64,000 nt of DNA, from positions 1 to 64,000 of the forward strand of contig JAEXCU010000015.1 of the NCBI GenBank assembly GCA_023402015.1, read 5' to 3'. The position numbers were made by a program, and so were the translations under genes. Source of the DNA: Pseudomonadota bacterium (GTDB taxonomy: Bacteria > Pseudomonadota > Alphaproteobacteria > Rs-D84). Positions 1-7,032 of this stretch are shown here, in pieces (positions within the stretch are counted from its first letter, which is position 1; each line of letters opens with the position of its first letter). The notes beneath the pieces were generated by a model. It saw only the letters and a program-made list of their open reading frames with translations, made no database searches and was not told the DNA's origin.

Positions 1-1
1 T

Positions 2-562
2 ATGCGGACCGGGACATGTTTGGTCTTTGGCGGTGGGCGCGAATACAATGCGGCGCTGGATGCGGACGAAAAGAATTTAATTGTGGGGGATGCAACCGCG
101 CATACGGACCCGGCAAACGATATTATATTGTACTTTGCACCGATTAAGCGGTTGGATGATATGCTGAATATGGCGACGCAAATGGGCGTGGCGGCATTGG
201 TTCCGGTTATAACCGCACGTACCGTGGCCGTGCACATAAATTGGCCCCGAATGAATAAGATTATTACAGAGGCGGCCGAGCAATCCAACCGCAACAGTGT
301 GCCAAAAATATTACCGACCGTTCGGTTCAGTGAATTAAATTTATCTGGGATTGTTTTTGCAGATGAACGTGCCGCGTATGGGCGCGCACTGCCACGCGAA
401 ATTCGTGGGGCAAAATCTGTCTTGGTTGGACCCGAAGGTGGATTCAGCGACGACGAATTCGCAACACTGGATGCGGCCGGCGCAAGTGGAATTTCACTGG
501 GGAAAACGATATTACGCGCAGAACTGGCCGCACCCGTTTTAATCAGCAGGGTTATGGAATGA
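2..562 (+). CDS. rsmE: 16S rRNA m3U1498 methyltransferase RsmE, 5'-truncated by the window edge
   Basis: RsmE methylates N3 of U1498 in the 16S decoding site, using S-adenosylmethionine. The C-terminal SPOUT trefoil-knot signatures are clear: VLVGPEGGFSDDE near residues 140-152 and SLGKTILRAE near 165-174. About 186 residues are visible where the family has about 240. The first visible residues (RMRTGT-like) fit the end of the N-terminal PUA-like domain, so the true start lies upstream and the ATG at position 2 is probably internal. The stop overlaps the next gene's start (ATGA at 559-562), which implies translational coupling with the downstream pseudouridine synthase in an rRNA-modification operon. 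Confidence 0.92.
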   Translation: MRTGTCLVFGGGREYNAALDADEKNLIVGDATAHTDPANDIILYFAPIKRLDDMLNMATQMGVAALVPVITARTVAVHINWPRMNKIITEAAEQSNRNSVPKILPTVRFSELNLSGIVFADERAAYGRALPREIRGAKSVLVGPEGGFSDDEFATLDAAGASGISLGKTILRAELAAPVLISRVME

Positions 563-1269
563 AACTGCGCATTGCAAAATTTATCGCAGATTCCGGGGCC
601 GCATCACGTCGCGGTGCCGAAGAATTAATTGCCGCGGGCGTGGTTGCCGTAAATGGTGAAAAAATCGTCAACCCGGTTTTCTTTGTTGATGAAAATGACA
701 AAATTACAATAAATGGCGCCCCAATTACGGCACGCCAAGACACAAAGTTGTATGCGTTTCATAAACCAATTAATACAATGACAACGGTGCGCGATCCGGG
801 GGGACGGAAAACAATTTATGATTGCATGCCCGATGAATACAAAAATCTGAAATATGTTGGGCGGTTGGATTTTAAAACGACCGGATTGTTGTTGATGACA
901 AATGACGGCGAATTGGCGCGTAAACTAACGCTGCCTGATTCACATATTCCGCGTACATATATTGCGACGGTAAATGGTGGTGATTTATCTGGGCTGGAAC
1001 GTGCGCGCGGTGGCATAACGGTGGACGGCATAAAATACCGGCCGATGAAAATAACCGTTATTTCTGCGACACCACATGGCGCAAATTTAAAGGTTGAAAT
1101 CAGCGAAGGAAAAAAGAACGAAGTCCGCATTGTTCTGGGTGAATGCGGCTGTCCGGTGCGCAAATTACATCGCGTATCATTTGGCCCGATTAAGTTGGGT
1201 GATTTGGCGGTTGGAAAAATTCGCGCAGTATCACAGAAAACAATTGACGCGATGATAAAATCTCTCTAA
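559..1269 (+). CDS. rRNA pseudouridine synthase, RsuA/RluB/RluE/RluF family
   Basis: This enzyme isomerises a specific uridine of rRNA to pseudouridine. The N-terminal S4 RNA-binding domain covers about residues 1-60 (RIAKFIADSGAASRRGAEEL). The catalytic motif GRLDFKTTGLLLMTNDG lies near residues 95-111, and its Asp is the nucleophile in this family. Length (236 aa) is normal. The family is sure, but the exact target (23S U2605 RluB type or 16S U516 RsuA type) cannot be set from sequence alone; RluB-like is the usual alphaproteobacterial member. It overlaps rsmE by 4 nt. Confidence 0.9.
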   Translation: MKLRIAKFIADSGAASRRGAEELIAAGVVAVNGEKIVNPVFFVDENDKITINGAPITARQDTKLYAFHKPINTMTTVRDPGGRKTIYDCMPDEYKNLKYVGRLDFKTTGLLLMTNDGELARKLTLPDSHIPRTYIATVNGGDLSGLERARGGITVDGIKYRPMKITVISATPHGANLKVEISEGKKNEVRIVLGECGCPVRKLHRVSFGPIKLGDLAVGKIRAVSQKTIDAMIKSL

Positions 1270-1296
1270 TATCTGATTAAGGAAGGGAGATTTAGT

Positions 1297-2307
1297 ATGA
1301 AAAAAAATACCTCTAAGAAAAATTCATCTGCCAAAAAGAATACGCGCACTGTGGTCGCCAAATCTGATGTGTGTTCCAACGAATGCAAACAGTGCTTTAA
1401 TCCTTGGTCTTTGTCCATTTATGTTTATTGGTTTATAATTTTATTCTTTATTGCGGCAACGTTTTACATTTTGGGGCGCAGCCACAACGTGTTGTCAACA
1501 CCTGCAAATGAAAACACTGGCAATGTTGAAATAACCGAAGAAGCATTAATCCAACCATCGGAATATTTTGAGGCCGGCAAAACAAAATTGCTGACCGGAA
1601 ATATAGAAGAGGCAATTACCGATTTAAACGCGGCGGTTGATGCCAATACAGATGACGTAAATGCATTAATCCTGCGGGGCGAGGCATATATGCAATCCGC
1701 AAATTATCGTGCGGCATTGGCGGATTTCAATTCTGTGATAGACAAAGATCCGGTTAACGCAGTGGCATATTATGACCGCGCGTTGTTAAACACACGCCTG
1801 GAAGATTATTCTGCGGCATTAAATGACATAAATAATGCATTGGCGGCGCAAAGCGCACGCCCCAGCGAAGTTTTGCAATTGCGTGATTTGTATGCAAAAC
1901 GTGGCCAGTTAAATCTGTGGTTAAAGAATTGGGAAGGTGCAATTGCCGATTACACAAATTCCCTGGCACGTCCAGACGGCGCAGTCAGCCCCAGTGTTTA
2001 TGCCGAACGGGCCGAGGCATACACCGCCGTTGGCAACTATGCCGATGCAATTAATGATTATACATCTGCGGTTCGCGTAATTTCTGAACAAATTCAGGGG
2101 GCAACAACGGCCGAAGAACGCGAAGCATTGTCCAGCCGTGCAATGTCATATTTTGAAAAATCTGCGGCATTGAATTTAAGCATGGGCAACATCGCATCTG
2201 CGCGCAGTGATTTGGAATCTGCATACACAATTGCCGCGGCCTTGGCAGACAGCGACAGCATGAATAGATTACAGGGTTTGGTTGCATCACTGCCTGAACA
2301 ACAATAA
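1297..2307 (+). CDS. Membrane-anchored TPR-repeat protein
   Basis: A 336-aa protein. A Lys-rich cytoplasmic start is followed by a Cys cluster (CSNECKQC, about residues 26-33) and one transmembrane helix at about residues 40-62 (YVYWFIILFFIAATFYIL). Beyond it is a run of tetratricopeptide repeats from about residue 87 to 320, with typical AYYDRALLNTRLEDYSAAL and AYTAVGNYADAINDY units. TPR arrays are protein-docking scaffolds, so a periplasmic or envelope assembly role is plausible, but no substrate can be named. A good ribosome site (GGAAGGGAG) precedes the ATG. A terminator follows directly. Confidence 0.75.
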   Translation: MKKNTSKKNSSAKKNTRTVVAKSDVCSNECKQCFNPWSLSIYVYWFIILFFIAATFYILGRSHNVLSTPANENTGNVEITEEALIQPSEYFEAGKTKLLTGNIEEAITDLNAAVDANTDDVNALILRGEAYMQSANYRAALADFNSVIDKDPVNAVAYYDRALLNTRLEDYSAALNDINNALAAQSARPSEVLQLRDLYAKRGQLNLWLKNWEGAIADYTNSLARPDGAVSPSVYAERAEAYTAVGNYADAINDYTSAVRVISEQIQGATTAEEREALSSRAMSYFEKSAALNLSMGNIASARSDLESAYTIAAALADSDSMNRLQGLVASLPEQQ

Positions 2308-2321
2308 TAAAAAACACATAC

Positions 2322-2352
2322 AAAAAAATCCCCCGGTTGGGGGATTTTTATT
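2322..2352. terminator. Bidirectional rho-independent terminator
   Basis: The hairpin AATCCCCC/GGGGGATT has an A-run before it and a T-run after it. It can serve the TPR gene on plus and the HTH gene (stop at 2348) on minus. Confidence 0.85.
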
Positions 2353-2629
2353 TTGGTATTGCGTACATTAAATTTTCACTGCGGATAAAATGCATTGCGC
2401 GGGTATATTCATGCTGAATATTACGGGCACGCAGCATTAAATACCCCATACTGATAATCATTTGCATCATTTCGCGCGGAATATCCGCGGTTCCTTTTTC
2501 GTATGCTGACAGTTCTTTTTCCGATATATGCAACGCGTTCGCAACATCCGCCGTTGCAAAAAACAAACGGCGACGGGACGCAATCATTGCCATACGCAGA
2601 CCGGGACTGGATATATAGTTTTCTTTCAT
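2348..2629 (-). CDS. Small HTH (XRE-like) protein, member A of an RNA-linked pair
   Basis: A 93-aa protein. A helix-turn-helix reads ATADVANALHISEKELSAYEKG at about residues 25-46, where the YEKG turn is typical of Cro/C1-type regulators. The rest (IPREMMQMIISMGYLML) is helical. It is paralogous to the protein at 45745-46056: both share L..AM/ARR, the A..LHI.....L..YEKG...IP core, a GY/GF turn and a C-terminal Y.IP. Both lie downstream of the same structured RNA (here transcribed from about 2992 on minus). The ribosome site is AGAGGAAA. No operator could be identified. It is probably a DNA-binding regulator, but its target is unknown. Confidence 0.65.
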   Translation of the reverse strand: MKENYISSPGLRMAMIASRRRLFFATADVANALHISEKELSAYEKGTADIPREMMQMIISMGYLMLRARNIQHEYTRAMHFIRSENLMYAIPK

Positions 2630-2689
2630 GTTTTTTTCCTCTCTGTTTTCTTTCCCCGCCGATGGCGGGATTTATGGATCGCCATCCGT

Positions 2690-2783
2690 CCCCACTTCGT
2701 GGGGCCGCGACGTACACCCTTCGCAATGACAGCGATTTGTCATTGCGAGCAAGTGCGTCAGCACGCAGTGCGGCAATCCAGTT
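2690..2783. repeat. Partial TGTCATTGCGAG repeat units
   Basis: Two half-units of the palindromic repeat family: one ends CTTCGCAATGACA (about 2720-2732) and one begins TTGTCATTGCGAG (2736 on) and ends in GGCAATCCAG. They sit between structured RNA copy A and its HTH gene, so the repeat has landed inside this regulatory unit. Confidence 0.7.
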
Positions 2784-2817
2784 AATAATCCCGCGCCGCC
2801 ACAGGCTGTGCAGGACA

Positions 2818-2992
2818 AGAAAAACCGCCGTGATTAAGGGCGGTTGGAGGTTAAGAACTATCAGATAATAGTGCTGCTTATTGTGCGCGAACGCATTATT
2901 CACAGCCCTCCAACCAGGTTGGAGTAAATATTTAATGTCATTTCTGACAATCTGAGAGGTTCTTACACCCCGCACTGGTAATCAACCAATGC
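2818..2992 (-). ncRNA. Structured RNA, HTH-linked family, copy A
   Basis: About 175 nt on minus from the predicted start to the T-run. In order: a 5' hairpin (GCATTGG/CCAGTGC); the 5' arm of a closing stem (GGGGTGTAAGAAC); hairpin CTCCAA/TTGGAG (near 2908-2924); hairpin GCTG/CAGC capped internally by GCG-TTCG-CGC; the 3' arm of the closing stem (GTTCTTAACCTCC); and a terminator ACCGCC/GGCGGT with a T-run. Copy B at 45572 keeps every helix. Its third hairpin is GTCG/CGAC, giving two compensated pairs against this copy, direct evidence for conserved structure. GGTTGGAGG could alternatively pair with the CCTCCAACC that runs into the terminator, so an attenuator-like switch is possible. I do not recognise the family. 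Confidence 0.75.
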
Positions 2993-2998
2993 GAATGA

Positions 2999-3027
2999 AT
3001 TATACAATGAATATTTACACAATTCAA
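2999..3027 (-). promoter_or_regulatory. Sigma-70 promoter of structured RNA copy A
   Basis: On minus: TTGAAT (3022-3027), a 17-nt spacer, then TATAAT (2999-3004). It is almost identical to the copy B promoter, including the spacer sequence GTAAATATTCATTG. Confidence 0.8.
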
Positions 3028-3043
3028 TAATAAACAGAGCCTT

Positions 3044-3151
3044 TGTCATTGCGAGCAAGTGCGTCAGCACGCAGCGTGGCAATCCATAAATAAAGCGGAA
3101 AAGTTCATTAATTAACTGGATTGCTTCGTCCCTATGGTCCTCGCAATGACA
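3044..3151. repeat. Palindromic TGTCATTGCGAG element, full copy
   Basis: It begins TGTCATTGCGAG and ends CGCAATGACA (terminal inverted repeats). Inside are inverted GGCAATCCA/TGGATTGC sub-repeats around an AT-rich centre (AAGTTCATTAATTAA). About 108 bp with no ORF of its own; MITE- or REP-like. It can form one long hairpin. Confidence 0.85.
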
Positions 3152-3207
3152 GATATGATGTGCGCAGTGGTTTGGATTGCACGGCACTGACGTGGCTCGC
3201 AATGACA
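3151..3207. repeat. 57-bp direct repeat, first copy
   Basis: The segment starting AGATATGATGTGCGCAGTGG and ending CTCGCAATGACA recurs without visible change at 3413-3469. It is an extra half-unit attached to each neighbouring palindromic element, pointing to a tandem duplication of an element plus its flank. Confidence 0.85.
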
Positions 3208-3296
3208 GCGGTGAAAATTTGCGCACTCTTTTGTCATTCCAGCTTTCCACTTTGTAATACCAGCGTTCCCGTTTGTCATTCCCGCCCCCCCCCATT

Positions 3297-3414
3297 TGTC
3301 ATTGCGAGGGAGTGTAAACGACTGCGGCAATCCAGTTAATTAATGAACTTTGCCGCTTTATATGTGGATTGCCACGTCATCCGTCGCAAATGCGCCGGAT
3401 TCCTCGCAATGACA
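3297..3414. repeat. Palindromic TGTCATTGCGAG element, full copy
   Basis: Same architecture as 3044-3151: TGTCATTGCGAG start, GGCAATCCAG and GTGGATTGCC sub-repeats, and a CTCGCAATGACA end. The arms are longer and diverged. Confidence 0.85.
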
Positions 3415-3469
3415 GATATGATGTGCGCAGTGGTTTGGATTGCACGGCACTGACGTGGCTCGCAATGAC
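3413..3469. repeat. 57-bp direct repeat, second copy
   Basis: Second copy of 3151-3207, again joined to the right end of a palindromic element. Confidence 0.85.
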
Positions 3470-3481
3470 AAAAGTAAGAAG

Positions 3482-3512
3482 TCGTATCATGTTTCACGCA
3501 CCACGTATCACG
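3482..3512 (-). repeat. Heptamer array (CGTGATA type), 4 units
   Basis: Read on minus: CGTGATA, CGTGGTG, CGTGAAA, CATGATA, then CGA. It sits between a terminator and a TGTCATTGCGAG element in the same relative orientation as other arrays in the window. Confidence 0.7.
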
Positions 3513-3541
3513 AAAAAACCGCCCAAACGGGCGGTTTTTTT
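3513..3541 (-). terminator. Terminator of lpxD-fabZ
   Basis: The hairpin CCGCCC-AAAC-GGGCGG has A and T runs on either side. It overlaps the fabZ stop codon. Confidence 0.85.
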
Positions 3542-3977
3542 AAGCGTCGCGCGGTTCCATAATTGCGGAAAATGTTGCCTCGGCCACTTTTTTGCCGCCA
3601 ACCATCGCAATGCCATGGAATTTGTACAGGCGCATCTTACTCATTAACAATTCTACGTGCAATTCCAATACATCGCCCGGCATTACCATGTGCGAAAATT
3701 TGATTTTTTCCATTGTGGTGAAATAACCCAATGTTTTGCCGTCTGTGGCCCCCATTTTGGTCAGCGCGATAAAGCATGCGGTTTGGGCCAATGCCTCAAT
3801 CTGTAAAACGCCGGGCATGACCGGTTTGCCCGGGAAATGTCCCGCACACCAAAATTCGTCATCGCGGACGTATTTAATACCAACGCCACTGTTTTCATTA
3901 AATTCACGGATTTCATCAACCAATCGCATATGACCGCGATGTGGAATTACTTTTTCAATACCTGCTGCATCTACCAT
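3540..3977 (-). CDS. fabZ: 3-hydroxyacyl-ACP dehydratase FabZ
   Basis: FabZ dehydrates 3-hydroxyacyl-ACP in type II fatty acid synthesis and also shapes the acyl pool used for lipid A. The 145-aa length is standard. The hot-dog fold signatures are present: IPHRGHMRLVDEI near residues 10-22, and GHFPGKPVMPGVLQIEALAQT near 46-66 with the catalytic His (GHFP) and Glu (IEALAQ). It follows lpxD by 16 nt, and skp-lpxD-fabZ is the conserved proteobacterial order. GHMR replaces the more usual YPFL after PHR, a modest deviation in the first motif. Confidence 0.95.
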   Translation of the reverse strand: MVDAAGIEKVIPHRGHMRLVDEIREFNENSGVGIKYVRDDEFWCAGHFPGKPVMPGVLQIEALAQTACFIALTKMGATDGKTLGYFTTMEKIKFSHMVMPGDVLELHVELLMSKMRLYKFHGIAMVGGKKVAEATFSAIMEPRDA

Positions 3978-3993
3978 TGTAGCCCCCTTGTCA

Positions 3994-5037
3994 TTATCCT
4001 TTTACTTGTTTTTTTATCCATGCATAATGGCGCATAAATTCGGTGCCCGGACCGGCCGGGTATCCCATGTGTTTCTGGCCGTCCGGGACATTGCGGAAAA
4101 CACCACTGTTGGCGCCAACCTCGGCATCGTTGCCAATATGCACACCGTTTGCAATTCCAACGTGCCCCGCCAATAATGCGCGGTCGCCAATAACAACGCC
4201 GCCCGCCAATCCAACGCCAGATGCCAAAAAGCATTCGCGCCCAATAATAACCCCGTGTGCAATCTGGCACAGGTTATCAATTTTTGTACCGTCGCCCACC
4301 GTTGTATCTGTCATGGCGCCGCGGTCAATGCATGTGTTTGCACCAACCGAAACCCGGTCGCCCAAAACAACACGGCCCGTGTGCGGAATGAAAATGTTAT
4401 GGCCGTCTTGGCGTGTGTATCCAAAACCGTCTTTGCCAATAACTGCGCCGGCATTAATTACGCAATCTGCACCGATTGTTGCATTTTCAATATGCGCGCC
4501 ACTGTGCACAACTGTGCCGCGACCCAATGTTGTATTGCGGCCAATATATGCGCCGGGGTATATTTTTACATCCGGTTCAATAACGGCGCCACGTTCAATG
4601 GTTGCATATTGGCCGACATAAACACTGCGTTTATTGCGAAAGAACACACCGCGTGCAATTGTTGCGTCGTGTGAAATGCCAAATCGTGGCTTTTCCCGAT
4701 ATATTTCGCCCAATATTTTTACAATATTTCCGCGCGGACTGGGGGTAATCAGTAATGTTGCCCCACTGGGTGCATTGGGCACCTGTTCCGGTTGCAGCAA
4801 TATAACACTGGCCCGGGTGTTTTTCAAAACATCTATGGGCAGGATTTTAAACGCTGCACTGTTTTGTTCGGTGGAATAAAATGCCAATTGGCCTGGTTTT
4901 GCGTCCGCAATGGGTGCAACGCCCGATACCGGTGTTGACGCATCGCCACGCAGTTCCAAACCAAATTGTTCGGCCAATTCGCCGGCTGTTGTTTTCGTTG
5001 CCGCCGGCGCCAGCAATGATTTTATTATTTTTAACAT
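3994..5037 (-). CDS. lpxD: UDP-3-O-acylglucosamine N-acyltransferase LpxD
   Basis: LpxD adds the N-linked 3-hydroxyacyl chain to UDP-3-O-acylglucosamine, the third step of lipid A synthesis. The 347-aa protein has an N-terminal uridine-binding domain (about 1-110) and then a left-handed beta-helix of hexapeptide repeats (about 115-320). The catalytic His is in CQIAHGVIIG. I start at the ATG at 5037 (MLKIIKSLLAP). An in-frame ATG at 5064 lies upstream of a TATAAT box whose start point would fall near 5037, so the message may be leaderless. It is therefore transcribed separately from the terminated skp-like gene upstream. Confidence 0.95.
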   Translation of the reverse strand: MLKIIKSLLAPAATKTTAGELAEQFGLELRGDASTPVSGVAPIADAKPGQLAFYSTEQNSAAFKILPIDVLKNTRASVILLQPEQVPNAPSGATLLITPSPRGNIVKILGEIYREKPRFGISHDATIARGVFFRNKRSVYVGQYATIERGAVIEPDVKIYPGAYIGRNTTLGRGTVVHSGAHIENATIGADCVINAGAVIGKDGFGYTRQDGHNIFIPHTGRVVLGDRVSVGANTCIDRGAMTDTTVGDGTKIDNLCQIAHGVIIGRECFLASGVGLAGGVVIGDRALLAGHVGIANGVHIGNDAEVGANSGVFRNVPDGQKHMGYPAGPGTEFMRHYAWIKKQVKG

Positions 5038-5043
5038 GCCGGG

Positions 5044-5049
5044 ATTATA
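5044..5049 (-). promoter_or_regulatory. TATAAT box 6 nt before the lpxD start
   Basis: On minus the order is TATAAT, CCCGGC, ATG. A transcript from this box would begin at or beside the start codon. The -35 (TTTTAA) is weak. Same geometry as the PagL-like gene at 42205. Confidence 0.5.
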
Positions 5050-5079
5050 CCCAAAAAAAATCAAATTAAAAGCAGAAAG

Positions 5080-5104
5080 TAAAAACCGCCCAAAATGGGC
5101 GGTT
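5080..5104 (-). terminator. Terminator after the Skp/OmpH-like gene
   Basis: The hairpin AACCGCCC/GGGCGGTT is followed on minus by a T-run. It separates the skp-like gene from lpxD. Confidence 0.85.
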
Positions 5105-5125
5105 GGGAATTAATAACCGTGAAAA

Positions 5126-5791
5126 TTAGAAACCTTTGGGTTTTTCCATTTTTACAGACGACACTTTTTTATTCAATGCAGAAACAACTTCGTCTGTGAT
5201 ATCCAGGTTTTGTGCATTTGCACCCGTACGCGCAAAGCGGCCGTCAATTACCAAAGACAAATTCTTTTTGGCAATGATGCCTTCTATGACCGGGTCCAAA
5301 TGTTTGGCCTGTACTTCGTTCAGGGCCTTTTGAAACGCCACCTCGATGCTTTGGGCGCGTTCTGTCAAATCACGTTGCAATTTTGTAACGCGGTTTTGAT
5401 AATCCACAACGCGGCGCTGTAATGCATCACGGGATAAAACATCCTGGGATTTTTCAATTTCGGCCTTTTCTTTTTCCAATTCTTTTTGGGTTGCGGTCAA
5501 TTCATTACGCAGTTTTTCTTCGTACGATTCTTTCTGTTTGCGCAGGTCTTTTAATGCCGTTGCGTCGTTTTGAATCGCATCCATACGGATAACCGCAATA
5601 CGCAGGTTTGCACCGTTTGCCGCATCGGTCGTAATGGTTTCCATTACTTCTTCAACAGATGCGCCACCGGAACGCGCAGACCCCAGTGCCCATACCCCCA
5701 ATGCCGCGACCGCAATAACCGCCGCAACGATGATACCGCCGCGTGCATATTTTTTTGCCGCGGATTTTTCTGATTGTTTGTTGTTTGCCAT
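5126..5791 (-). CDS. Skp/OmpH-family periplasmic chaperone-like protein, membrane-anchored
   Basis: A 221-aa protein with a Lys-rich start and a transmembrane anchor at about residues 19-38 (IIVAAVIAVAALGVWAL). The OmpH/Skp domain begins at IAVIRMDAIQND and holds a long charged coiled coil (about 80-165; KELEKEKAEIEKSQD). It ends in KNLSLVIDGRFA, like the NLSLVL strand of Skp. Skp holds unfolded outer-membrane proteins. Unlike classical Skp, which has a cleaved signal, this one appears to keep its membrane anchor. Position upstream of lpxD-fabZ supports the call. The start at 5791 is chosen because AAGGATGG is spaced for it; an ATG at 5800 overlaps that site. Confidence 0.85.
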   Translation of the reverse strand: MANNKQSEKSAAKKYARGGIIVAAVIAVAALGVWALGSARSGGASVEEVMETITTDAANGANLRIAVIRMDAIQNDATALKDLRKQKESYEEKLRNELTATQKELEKEKAEIEKSQDVLSRDALQRRVVDYQNRVTKLQRDLTERAQSIEVAFQKALNEVQAKHLDPVIEGIIAKKNLSLVIDGRFARTGANAQNLDITDEVVSALNKKVSSVKMEKPKGF

Positions 5792-5868
5792 ATTTTCCAT
5801 CCTTTTGTATGTTCTGGTCGCAGTATAGCAATAAAAAAATGAAATGAAAAGGGAAACTTGTCGTGATA

Positions 5869-6549
5869 TTAACGCGCCGGCGCCAATCTGATTTCCACAC
5901 GACGATTGGTTAGGCGACCAATGTCATCCTGGGCCGCGATTGGGCGCGCCGCACCCCGGCCAACAATAAACATCCGGGCGGTGTTAACACCATGCTGGGA
6001 TAAATAAACACCAACACGCTGGGCCATGTCCAACGACAATGCATTTGATGCGTTGGTATTTGTCATTGCGTCGGTATAACCCGCAATTTCAACAAATGTT
6101 GCGTCGTATTTCTTTAATATCTTGGCAATGGTGTTCAGTGTGTCGTCGCCGGTCGCAGAAATATCGGCCACATTTAATTCCATTATTGCGTCCCGCACCA
6201 ATATAATAACAACATCTGTTCCTGCGCGCTGAACAGAAATGCCGGGTTTGCGCAATGCATCATACAATGCGTATTCCAGGTTTGCCATATAGTGCACAGA
6301 TAAAATATTATCATTTGTTGCTTTGTCGCCATATTCCAGTTTTGCAGGTGCATTTTCACCGGTAATTAATTTACCGCCGGCCCCCAGGTAAACAGGCCGC
6401 TTGGCCACACGGGCGGGTTCAGACATATCAGAAAAACTGGCGCCGGATAAATACCCAGACCATGTGTTGCGTGCAGGGCTGTGATACGGGGTGCATGCGG
6501 TTATTGTGCATGTTATAAATATTGCCAAGATTAATTTTGTTATATCCAT
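5869..6549 (-). CDS. OmpA-family lipoprotein
   Basis: A 226-aa protein with a lipoprotein signal peptide whose lipobox is ITACT, the acylated Cys being near residue 19. The C-terminal half is an OmpA-like peptidoglycan-binding domain: VEIAGYTDAMTNTNASNALSL is the GHTD-like segment, followed by MAQRVGVYLSQHGV, and it ends NRRVEIRLAPAR. It should anchor the outer membrane to the cell wall. It follows the pilin gene after 3 nt, so the two are likely co-translated. The central region (about 70-115) resembles no domain I know. Confidence 0.85.
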   Translation of the reverse strand: MDITKLILAIFITCTITACTPYHSPARNTWSGYLSGASFSDMSEPARVAKRPVYLGAGGKLITGENAPAKLEYGDKATNDNILSVHYMANLEYALYDALRKPGISVQRAGTDVVIILVRDAIMELNVADISATGDDTLNTIAKILKKYDATFVEIAGYTDAMTNTNASNALSLDMAQRVGVYLSQHGVNTARMFIVGRGAARPIAAQDDIGRLTNRRVEIRLAPAR

Positions 6550-6552
6550 TAA

Positions 6553-7011
6553 TTATTTCACGATAAATGAAACCTGGTTTGTTGCAGATGAAAAACAATG
6601 TGATTCAGGCGATGTTTCATATCCATTAACAATGATTGTTGTCGCCCATTTTGGAACCGCGGTTGTAAAATAATTACATTCGCCCTGGGTTAAATTAACC
6701 AGATTAATTGAAAAAAACGATGTATCAGTGGTGGGACCAACCGTCCAATCTGGACCACCAATTGGTGCGGCGGATGATTTTAATGCGCCGGCCTTGATTA
6801 AATAATCCACCGACAGGCCCGTATAATCACCACGCATTTCCATCAGTAATTTTGTATTTTTTGCAATTTCTTGTAATTGCGCAGATGCGATTTGACGTGT
6901 TTGATTGCGACGTATGACAGAATAAACACCAATTGCACTGGCCGTCATCAGACCGGCAATTGCCAAAACGCCAATTACTTCTATCATAGAACGACCGGAT
7001 TCATGTTTCAT
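6553..7011 (-). CDS. Type IV pilin-like protein
   Basis: A 152-aa protein starting with a short leader and a prepilin site, ESG|RSMIEVIGVLAIAGLM. The Glu at +5 is preserved and is followed by the hydrophobic alpha-1 helix. Two Cys in the C-terminal part (EC and HC) could form the usual pilin disulphide loop. Such proteins are processed by a prepilin peptidase and assembled into pili or pseudopili. It lies between dnaX and the ompA-like gene with an AAGGAAA ribosome site. The three PilV-like genes at 9091-12960 carry the same type of N-terminus, so one pilus system may use all four. Confidence 0.8.
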   Translation of the reverse strand: MKHESGRSMIEVIGVLAIAGLMTASAIGVYSVIRRNQTRQIASAQLQEIAKNTKLLMEMRGDYTGLSVDYLIKAGALKSSAAPIGGPDWTVGPTTDTSFFSINLVNLTQGECNYFTTAVPKWATTIIVNGYETSPESHCFSSATNQVSFIVK

Positions 7012-7032
7012 TTGATTTTCCTTGGGTTATGA

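Noticed and set aside
2503..2975. Several ORFs of 85-184 codons on both strands over 2421-2975
   Set aside because: They run through the HTH gene, palindromic repeats and the structured RNA, carry repeat-derived peptides, and have no ribosome sites.
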